Source of the DNA: JBEKCP01 sp050014815 | GTDB lineage: Bacteria; Planctomycetota; Planctomycetia; Pirellulales; Thermoguttaceae | Reading direction: 5' to 3' | DNA: 11,652 bases | Assembly: GCA_050014815.1 (NCBI GenBank) | Contig: JBEKCP010000114.1 | Span: 1-11,652, forward strand | Shown here: positions 1-8,800 of the stretch, piece by piece | How positions within the stretch are numbered: position 1 is the first letter of the stretch | Layout: the number at the start of each line of letters is the position of its first letter | Program-made: the position numbers and the translations under genes | Notes under the pieces: generated by a model | Database searches by the model: none | Seen by the model: the letters and a program-made list of their open reading frames with translations, nothing else | Told to the model about the DNA's origin: nothing

Positions 1-336
1 CGTCCCGTGACGGCCGCCACCGTGCAGCGCCCGGCGACTTGGAGGGAAAAATGGGCAAGCTGCCGGCAATCTGGAGAAAGTTCGGCCCTGGTGGCCTAAC
101 AATTGTGATTTGCGGCACTAGTCATCCGACAATTTCATTGGCGAGTCGCGATCAAGTGCGCCGGGACTCTTCCAGCACCATCATTATACGCCGCCAAGGG
201 GCGAAGGCAATAGGACGTTCCGGTCTTCACGGTTCTCTCCTCACGCGCGCGGGACTCGCTGCGACGTGACGAGCGATCAACGCCACGGACGGATCGGCGA
301 ACCCGAGGCTTGGGACAGCTCGTGCGCTGGCGTGGC
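1..336. other. Non-coding left edge, no supported gene
   Basis: This stretch lies downstream of the leftward operon and I see no convincing gene or terminator in it. The only candidate is a small rightward frame starting with ATG at 51 and ending at 269 (72 residues, beginning MGKLPAIWRKFG). It has a GGAGGG at 41-46 only four bases ahead of the ATG. The predicted peptide is basic, shows no domain, signal peptide or membrane segment that I recognise, and could easily be chance. No T-run hairpin ending the leftward transcript was found. Confidence 0.4.
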
Positions 337-609
337 TCAGTGCGTTAGGGCCGGTTCGGCGGCCAGCGGCTTTTTACTGCCGCACGCAACCGCCGGCGGA
401 GCCCCTTGAGTTGTGATTACTGCGGGCTTGGTTTCCGCGCCCGCTGTCTTGATGGCGACCTTCACGGCATCCTCCATTGGATCTTTGAAGGGCACCTCGA
501 TTCGGAGCAGTCCGTGCTCGTAGACCGCTTCGGCTTTGTCAGGTTTCACCGGCCAAGCTAAAGCTAGCGCCGCAACATACTCGATGTCCCTTGCTGGCGC
601 TGTCACCAT
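337..609 (-). CDS. Hsp20 (alpha-crystallin) C-terminal fragment, probably truncated
   Basis: The 90-residue frame contains the second half of an alpha-crystallin domain. Residues about 14-50 read like the last strands of Hsp20 proteins, with the hallmark A-x-x-x-x-G-L-L segment (AVYEHGLLRIEVPFKDP), followed by a low-complexity tail rich in Ala, Pro and Lys. Small heat-shock proteins are ATP-independent holdases of about 130-170 residues that need the whole domain to dimerise; here the first strands and the N-terminal arm are missing and I do not find them in other frames upstream. The frame is the same as that of the preceding 733-residue gene. Its TGA at 645-643 is followed by eleven sense codons and then the ATG at 609, with only a weak GAGGG ten bases before it. 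It may be a remnant, a short real protein, or a readthrough tail. The Hsp20 assignment is fairly good; whether it is functional is unknown. Confidence 0.55.
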   Translation of the reverse strand: MVTAPARDIEYVAALALAWPVKPDKAEAVYEHGLLRIEVPFKDPMEDAVKVAIKTAGAETKPAVITTQGAPPAVACGSKKPLAAEPALTH

Positions 610-642
610 GTCCGCCGGGCCCTCGCCGCCGAGATGCTGGGA

Positions 643-2844
643 TCACGGCAACGCAGGGAGTGCCTTGCCGGGCGATTTCGGGCCGGCCTTCGGCGCATCG
701 TTGGGCGTGAATGCCAACCGCGTGATGGAGAGATCGACGGCGCCCTTGGGCTCCGCGGTAATCACAATCTCCTTGATCTCCCACAAGCCGGGCGCGCCAG
801 GAAGGGGAACGCGGATTTCCGCTTGCTGCGTGCCGGTAAATGGAAAGCGGGTGAAGACTTCGTTGGGGATGCCAGGCGAGGTGCCCGAACCGCTCGTGGG
901 CTTGAAGCAAATCGTGGCCCGGGTCAGCGAAGTTCCGGAGCGGTAACCGATGGCCAAGACTCCGTTGGAGAGATTCACACCCGACGCCTGCGGGGGGACA
1001 AAGGCAATACCAAGCCGGTCGACGCGGTCGCTCTTGATGTGGAAGGCGCGCTCGTCACGCGTGGAGACGACCGATGCGCCCGGCTCACCCCAGGCAAAGA
1101 TGCGGGTTTCCCGGGAAAGGAAGTCGACGCGACTACCCGGCCCATAAATCTCGGCCAACCGCGTGCGCAGGCCTTTGGCCTCCAGATACCGGCTCATGTT
1201 TTCGGGACCGGTCCCGAGCAGCCCCAAGATGAGCGAGAGCGTATGGGCGGAGGTCTGAACGTCAATGACTTCCTGCTTCGCGAGGTTGAAGCCTTCCCAC
1301 GGGCCATGGTCCGTCAGCAGTTTGGAGATCGTAGGCCAGTTTGCGGCGAGGAACCCTTCGACGTCGTCGGGCGCGATCGTGTAGGCCACCCCGAGGCTGT
1401 AGAGTGATGCGGAGCAGGTAATGCGCGGCATGGTGGTGACGGCAATGTCGGGGATGCCCACGTCGCCCGTATACCGCGCGCCTTCGCCCGTGTAGGACTC
1501 CGAAAGAAAGCCGGGAAGCTGGTGGCGGAGGGAATAGTCGATTTCCACGGCGACCATGGTCTTCAGCATGTTTTGCCAGCTCGGGTCGCAGAGCTCATTC
1601 ATGCAGAGGCCCAGGCCGAAGACCTGGAAGGCCGATCCCTCCCAAGGTGCCAAGACGTAGGCATCGGATTCCGCCGCGCGAGGATACGGCTTGATCTTGA
1701 AACCGAGGTTCTTGATCGCATCGACCGGCAGGCCGTAGCGGATCACGACGAATTTCGTGGGGCCACGGAACTCATTGACCATGTAATCCATGTGCCCTTG
1801 GCGCCAATTCCCGTCGCCGTCCTCCCAGCCCAGGAACTGCTCCCGCGTGGCATCCCAGCCGAAACTGAACATGCCCGCCTTGGCGTCGTACAAATGGGTG
1901 TAGCCCTCCTGTTGCTTGTCGAGGAAGCGATCCAGGTCTCGCCGGAGAGCGGCAATGCGGGGATCATCCTTGATTCCGGGGCGCAGCAGGGCTCCAATGG
2001 CTCGGGCCACCGAGATGGAGAGATTGGCATTGTCGCCGAACATCACGGCAACCACGCGCCGATCGAGAATCGCCATGATTTTGTCTTTCGTCGCCTCGTC
2101 GGCAAACGGCGCCAAAGGTCCGTTGAAGAAGGTGAAACCGTAGGCGGGGGATCGCCGGATGGCAGCCTGGCGGCCGCCGCGCCCCGGCACGATCCACCCT
2201 TTGGCTTCCAATGCCCGCCAGATGGCTTCGCCTTTCGCTGGGCCGAAGGCACGAAGGAGCGTCGGCTTGTCCACGTCGTTGACCAAGGGAGCCAGGCGGC
2301 TGCCGGAAGCTAGATCCAGGAAGTTGCCCAGCAACCCCTTGGTGGAAATCGCCGGGTCGTTCTGGTCGCGGCAGAGGGTATCGACCGCCTGGCGAAGCCG
2401 CAGCAGGGCCTGCTCCTTGGGCAACTGAGGGACGTCGGCATAGCCGGCGACGACATTCGCCAATACATCGATCCATTCACCGATCGCCGTCAATTGGGTG
2501 AAGGAGCGGAGGCCCAGGCCGTTCTGCGGCTGGTTGTTCCAACCCTCGACGGGATAGGCGGAGATCGGATCCGTCGTTCCGCTTTCCGGGGCGAGATAGC
2601 GCATCGCATTCTCCAATAAAGCGCGCGCGTGCGTATGGGCGGCGGGAACGGTGGGAAAAGTGGATTGCACGGCGCGGTTGTCGGCCGGGCGGACAGGATC
2701 CGACGTGCTCGGCATCGTTGCTCCTCTTGCTGTGACGGCCACGGTTGCGATGACCCCCAGGGCCGCGAGACAACGGGCTTGTCGCAGCAATTTGTTGCGG
2801 CGCGGTGTTTCCATGGGTCGCGCATTACTGAAAATGCGTCGCAT
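643..2844 (-). CDS. Secreted glucoamylase-like (PF10091-type) protein with C-terminal beta-sandwich
   Basis: This 733-residue protein starts with a basic region and a hydrophobic stretch (about 26-39, LAALGVIATVAVTA) ending ARGA, a likely Sec signal with cleavage near residue 42, so it should act in the periplasm or cell envelope. Residues about 70-565 look like an alpha/alpha-barrel carbohydrate enzyme of the glucoamylase-like type found inside cyclic beta-1,2-glucan synthases and in GH144-like glucanases. Visible segments are YDAKAGMFSFGWD (319-331), GHMDYMVNEFRGPTKF (350-365), APWEGSAFQVFG (399-410), SESYTGEGARYTGDVGIPDI (448-467) and HGPWEGFN (513-520). These are rich in Trp, Asp and Glu, but I cannot assign catalytic residues. 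Residues about 570-715 form a beta-rich domain that may bind sugar, followed by a Lys/Pro/Ala tail. The ATG at 2844 is chosen for its perfect AAGGAGG five bases upstream; M11 would give a tidier signal peptide. It overlaps the GH94 gene by 20 nt, indicating translational coupling and joint function. Glucan as substrate is inferred; hydrolase versus transglycosylase is undecided. Confidence 0.8.
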   Translation of the reverse strand: MRRIFSNARPMETPRRNKLLRQARCLAALGVIATVAVTARGATMPSTSDPVRPADNRAVQSTFPTVPAAHTHARALLENAMRYLAPESGTTDPISAYPVEGWNNQPQNGLGLRSFTQLTAIGEWIDVLANVVAGYADVPQLPKEQALLRLRQAVDTLCRDQNDPAISTKGLLGNFLDLASGSRLAPLVNDVDKPTLLRAFGPAKGEAIWRALEAKGWIVPGRGGRQAAIRRSPAYGFTFFNGPLAPFADEATKDKIMAILDRRVVAVMFGDNANLSISVARAIGALLRPGIKDDPRIAALRRDLDRFLDKQQEGYTHLYDAKAGMFSFGWDATREQFLGWEDGDGNWRQGHMDYMVNEFRGPTKFVVIRYGLPVDAIKNLGFKIKPYPRAAESDAYVLAPWEGSAFQVFGLGLCMNELCDPSWQNMLKTMVAVEIDYSLRHQLPGFLSESYTGEGARYTGDVGIPDIAVTTMPRITCSASLYSLGVAYTIAPDDVEGFLAANWPTISKLLTDHGPWEGFNLAKQEVIDVQTSAHTLSLILGLLGTGPENMSRYLEAKGLRTRLAEIYGPGSRVDFLSRETRIFAWGEPGASVVSTRDERAFHIKSDRVDRLGIAFVPPQASGVNLSNGVLAIGYRSGTSLTRATICFKPTSGSGTSPGIPNEVFTRFPFTGTQQAEIRVPLPGAPGLWEIKEIVITAEPKGAVDLSITRLAFTPNDAPKAGPKSPGKALPALP

Positions 2845-5800
2845 GACATCCTCCTTGTGGTAGCAGTTCCCTCTGGATTCGAAACAGGGTCAAATCATCG
2901 TCCGGCCGGGCCAGATCATGCGGCAGGATCAGTTGGTTGCCTTCCAGGCGGGCGCCCAGCACGCCTTCCAATGCCTGGCGGAACAGCCAGCCGGCGGCGC
3001 CGGTGTAACCGTTCCACATCATCCGCCCCGGATCGAAGGTGGTCAGCATGTCGGCCGCTTGCTTGTTCGGCTGGCCGCCGTACGTTTCGATTTCTTCGGG
3101 CGTGGTATGGGGGAGGGGGGATATTTTCAGCCAAAGGCGATAGGCAGCCTCGCGATAAGGGCGGGCCTTGGCGGGTTCGCCCTCCCGCTCCCATTGTTCG
3201 GCCACGCGCCGCGCCGCGCCGATGAGCCATTGCACACCGTGGCAGTACATGCCGTTTTCCCGAACGCCTGCCGGATAGCGGCTGCCGCGGCCCAAGTAGG
3301 GCTGGCTGTCTTCGCGGAGGGCCGGCCAACCGAGCAAGATGGTATTCTTCCGTTCGAGCATGGCGAGCGCCGTGTCCAGCGCGATCCGGCCCCGCTGGGC
3401 GTTCATGCCCGACATGACCGCCCAGGCGGCGGTCAGGGCATCGACTTCCCAAAGCCCGCTCCCCTTCACGCCGATTTCGGTGCCATCGTCATGGATGGCT
3501 CGCAGGTAGCGATCGCCGCGCCAGGTGAGCTCCACGGCGTCCTTGAGGCGCCGCGCCCGGTCGGCGTAGAAAGCCGCATCGGCTGGCCCGCCCTGCCTTT
3601 CGATGATGCCGGCCATCTGCTGCAGGATGGCGTAGAGGAAGAAGCCAAGCCACACGCTTTCGCCCTTGCCCCGGCTGCCGATCTCGTCCAGCCCGTCGTT
3701 CCAATCACCCGTACCGATCAGTGGAAGCCCGTGGGCCCCCATCCGCTTCGTAAGCACCAGGCTGATCGCTTTCATGCAGTGCCGGTAGATGGAATCGGTG
3801 CGTGAGGAGCGGTGGGGGAAGAAGCCGATTCCATCTTTTCCGGCGGGGAGCGGCTGCATGGGCTGATCCGCCAGCACATACGACGTCTGTTCGTCGAGGA
3901 TGGAGTCGTCACCGGTTGCCGCGACGTATTGGGCAACGCCCCAGGGAAGCCAGAGCAAAGTATCTGAGGCATGGGTGCGGGCGGCAAAGCCGGTGCGGCC
4001 GTCCTGCAAGAGATGGAACCAGTGCAGCACGTCCCCTTCGAAGAACTGCTGCGTGGCGTGAAGCAGGAGCTGGCGGCGGGCCAGTCGGGGCTCCATCCAC
4101 ATCAGGTTCACGGCGTCCTGGAGCTGGTCGCGGAAGCCGTAGGCGCCGCTGGCCTGGTAAAACCCGCGCCGAGCCCAGATCCGCTCGCACAACGTCTGGT
4201 ACTTGAGCCAATCCAGGTAGCGATCGAATGCGGGGTTGCTGGTTTCCACACGGACAGTGTCCATCAAGCTCCGCCACCAGGTCCTCGTTTCCGCGAGGCT
4301 GGCCTGGGCGACGGCCACGTCTCGATATTTGCGCACCAGTGCCTCCGCCTGCTGCCGGTCGTCGGCCTGGCCGAGTACCACGACCACACTGCACTCGCCG
4401 TGCGCGGGGACCTCGATCGTCGTCAAAAGGCCGGCGACCGGCCGGGCGTCCTCGGTCGGCGAGGCATCGGACTGGCCGTGCTCGACGAAGGCGGGGTGGG
4501 CCACGTCCCGGCAGCGTCCGAAGAATCGTCCGCGCTGCGTTTCCACGCACTCCACGGGCGCCGACATGGCGACAAAGGCCGGTCCGCTGCGGTAAGCGTT
4601 TCGAGGATTCTCGAAGAACAGGGCCCCGAGCGGCCGGTGATGGCGCACGCGGAGCGCGCCGGCGTACTCCGGCTGGCTGGCAAGCACCATTTGGAAATAA
4701 GGTCCCAGCCGCATGCGTCGCGCGGCCGCCCCGCGATTCCGCACGGTCAAGAGATAAATGCCCAGCGGCTCGTGCGGCGGCACGAACACCGTCAGCTCGG
4801 TGGCAATCGACCCCCGGCTCATGTGATACGTGGCAAACCCCTCGACGCTGAACTCCACCTGGTAGTCGGCCCGGGAATCGTTCAAAGGATGATAGGTCGG
4901 CGAGTACCACTGGCGGTCATCCGGATCGTAAAGATACAGCGCTTCTCCGGGCAGTTCGCGGGTGACGATGTCGGGCCAATCGGGGGTAATGCGGTTCTGT
5001 TGAGAGTTCCCGCTGGCGCTGGTGTGCAGCCCGCGGTTGGTCACTACCACGACGTGGCCGAGGGCATTGGACAGCGTGTGGTCAAAAGGACGCGGTGTCA
5101 GCGGAGTGTGGACCAGCAGGGTTCTACCGCGATCTGGGAAGCTCCAATAGGGCTGTGGGGTGCCGGGCAGCACCTCGCCGTGCCTGATCGCGCGAAGCGA
5201 GTCGGGTTGCCTCGTCGCGACAAGGGCGGCCGGGCCGGCAGGGCCGAGGTAGCGGCGCACGAGATCCAGGGCCTGCCCCTTGTTCTCCGCAGCGCCGACA
5301 AGGATTCGTGTCCGCAGGGATTGTCCGGCCTGCAAGGTCGCACCCAGCAACAGGCTTCCCACCGGATCGAACGTGGGATGCGATGCCGTGTCGCGGGCAG
5401 CGGAAAACGCCAAGGTCTCCAGCACCCGCGGCGTGCGAATGCTCCCCGCCCGGCCGATAAAGTCCAGCCGCGACGACAGGAACCCTTCGGGGGCGATATC
5501 GGCGGCCAGAACCCCCGCGGCCATAGAGTTCTTGTCCCAGGCCAGCAGGACATGCAAGGCCTGGACATACTCCATTTCCGCGAACAAGCGGTTGTACTGG
5601 GTGTGTTCCCGGTCGGCGGCCGGCCGATTGAGCACCCATTCCAGATAAGGCACCAGTTTCACCTGCCGCTGGGCGCCAGTCAAGTTCTCCACGGTAACGG
5701 TCCAGAGCTCCGCTGCATCGCCGGTACCGGCCAGGGAAATCTCAAGAGTGGTTCCAAGGCCGTCGGCGACGTCGCGGATGACCAGGGCATCCTCGCGGAA

Positions 5801-8800
5801 TTCAACCCCTGCTGGGCCGAAGGAGGACGGATCCCATGTGCCGATGAGCGGCCGTGATCGGGCCGGGTCCATCGGATGTCGCGCAGTGTCTACCAGGAAG
5901 AGCGCTCTTCCGGCCGGATCGAGGAAATCGTAGGAGGGACGGCTGATGGTGTAGCCCTTATCGATGACCCGGCCCACAAGCTCTCCGCCACGACCGAGTG
6001 TCAGAATGTATTTCGCATTGCCCAGGCTCCAAGCGGGCCGGTCCGCCCAGCGACCGCGATGCCAGCGCACCAGCGAGAACACGGCGGTGCAAGCCAGCAT
6101 CGCGCCGACCGGAACGAGTAATCTCCCCACGGACCCGAAGGCGGAAATGGCCGCCACCAGGCCTCCTCCTTCGGCGGATCGCTGCAGGGCTTCGGACCGG
6201 CTCCAAGCGTAATCCCAATCCCGGCCCATGGGAAGGTAATAAGGAATCAAGAGCGGCGCCCAGGTGGCAAACCGCTTGACGCCTTCCGGAATGCACCTGG
6301 CCGTTGCGGCCGAACCCAAGAAGCGGGCCAGCCGTTCATCCAGCCTGTCCATTCCCAGGAAACTCAAGTTGACCAGCGTGGCGACGCGGAGCCCCATGTG
6401 ATCCAACCAGATCAGCAACCGCACCGCGTCATACGCCAGCAGGCAGATGAAGACGTTGAGACTCCAGGCGCGAAAGGCCTCCGGGCTGGTGGTTGCGCGG
6501 TGGAAGATGGCCACCACGGTGTGAATGGCGCCATCCTGGTTGTACCACGTCGGCTCTCCCACGGGGCGGAGGAAGGAATTGATGATGGGCGACATCCACA
6601 GCCCCCAGCGGAGAACTTCGAGCATGTTCTGACTGAGGTCCACCAGACCGCGCCCTGTGAACAGCGCTTTGATCGGTGCGGCTTCCCGACGGAAATACGC
6701 CGTGAGGAAGCTGCGATTGATGGCGAACAGCCAGGCAGGGATGGACCAACTGATGACCCCCGCCAGGGCCTCCGCAAAGAGCAGGCTCGTGCCGCCGGCG
6801 ACGTTTCCCAGGTTGATGAATCCCCACTTGCTCAAGAAGGGATAGACACCGTAGGGCTGCGGCGTCTGTCCTACGCTGAGGTAGCGGTGGAACTTCGCGA
6901 CCACCAGCGAAATCTGCGCGGTGTCGAGGTAGAAGCCGATGGCTGCTCCGATGAGTCCGCCGAAGACGGCTTCGACAAGATAAACTCGCCACTGCAGTCG
7001 GCCGTGACGCGCGAGGGCATAGAAACCGTCCCGGAAAAGACTGACCCCGCCAAACGCCGCAATGCCCACGGCAGCACCGAACTCGGCGCGGATCGCGGTC
7101 TCGCTTGCAGTCAGTAATTGCAGGATTGCGTACCCGACGCCGAGGCCGATCAGCGCGCCGCGGGCGTAGAGCGCCGGCTGCCGATAGCTCGCCCGCGCAC
7201 GGCGAAAGAAGGCTTGGCTGCCATCGAAAGTCGCGATGATCGTCGTGGCCAGAGGAAAGAGGAAGGCGCCCGCGAGAGCAGCGATCGGCAACGGAAAGTG
7301 CTGAAACAGCCAGTCGGCAGCGGGCGATTTGCAGAGCAGGTCCAGGCCGTGCAGAATCGCCATGAAAACACCGCTATACACCATCCCCTTCTTCATGCCC
7401 TGCAGGGGAACTCCGCAGAGTGACGCCAGCCCCGGCGATCGGCCGTGAATTGCATCCATGACCATCCCGGTGATGAGATAGACCTCGGCCCATAGCCCGC
7501 CTTGAGAGGCCATAGTGGCCAACAAGGCGGCAATCCGCTGTGCCGCGGGAGGCCATGCGACGACCGCGCCGGCCGATCCCAGTTGCGCGATCCAGGGTCC
7601 GGCGACTGCCGCCGCCGCCACGGCCAACAGCGAGCCGTGGGCCCTCCAGCAGCGCACCAGCCCGCCCCGCGTCGCCAGGCTCAGGCCGTTGGTCAGCACT
7701 TCGTTCAATGCGAAGACCACCGCAACGCGGCCCAAGCACTCGATTACCCCCGGCCAGGCGCCGAAGAGACCGGCGGTTACAGCGGCCCCCAATTGGTGCA
7801 CGAGAGAAGCGGATTCCAGCAGGAGCAAGCTGCCGGCCAGGTAGGGCACCGCGAGGACTGCTGCAGCGCCGCGGGTGCTCAAGTGTCTGCCGCAGGCCGC
7901 CAGACGGTACAGGTTGACGGCATGATAGAGCACCAGAGCGACCGCCGCAGCGGTTTGGCTCAGCAGCAGAAGATCCGACCAGGCCCCGGGCGCCTGGAGT
8001 ACCGTGAGCGGGCTCGCCGAGGCCGCCAACAAGCCGGTGGCGAACATGTCTTGAAAGGTTTCACGGGGCGAGAGATGCTTGCCCGTCAATCCGTATTTCG
8101 CCCACTCGGCCAGCGCGCCGCCTGCGACGGCCGCGGCCAAGGCGAACCAACCGACTCCCGGGAGGCCGAGTTCGCCAAGGACATAAATGCCGGCGGCCAG
8201 ACCGGCGATCAAGACAACCGAGGTTCCGCAAACAACGTCCCGTTTCAGCCCGGACAGCCACGCCTTCGCCGATGCCTCTTTCCGGGCAAGGGAGGTTGCC
8301 ACGTTGGACAAGGCAGGCCGCCACCAAGAAGAGACCCCGCCGACAAGCGCCGCTGCAAACGCGACAAAACAACTGAGCAGCAGGATACCGCCGATTCGTG
8401 CACTGGGCCACAGGCTAAGTCTTCCAGACCATGACAAGCGGTGAAAGCCGATATCGAAGACGATGGTGCCCGAGGCTGGCTGGCTACCGGTTTGGCTCGC
8501 CACGAAGACGACCTCCGAGATCGTCCCGACCGACTGCCAATGGACCGGCGCGTCGAAAAGGCAGCCCTCGGGTCCCGTACGGAGCGGGAGGCGCTGGATG
8601 CCCGTCGTCCCTTTGATTTCGACCGCCAGTGCGACTTGATGAAATTGTTCGGGGTTGACCGCTGTTGCGCTGGCACGCACCATGTCGATGCCGTCGGCAC
8701 GCAACCCCGTTGGGAAGGACTTGCTCCAGACGCCGACGACGGTCCCAAGCGGTGCCGTATAGTCGATGGCCAACGCCATGTGGCCGTCTGGCCCCATCTC

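Noticed and set aside
39..269. Small rightward frame at the left edge
   Set aside because: A GGAGGG precedes an ATG, but the spacing is short, the peptide has no recognisable feature, and one edge of the context is missing.
3971..5857. 628-codon rightward open frame
   Set aside because: It is antisense to the GH94 gene, whose leftward frame carries recognisable catalytic motifs. The rightward peptide is His/Gly/Arg-rich with no domain, as expected for a GC-rich shadow frame.
6065..8398. GT84 or other processive glycosyltransferase hidden in the membrane region
   Set aside because: I looked for an Asp-x-Asp plus Gln-x-x-Arg-Trp arrangement in a soluble loop. Only scattered look-alikes occur (for example VLRW near 800), and no loop is large enough for a GT-A domain.
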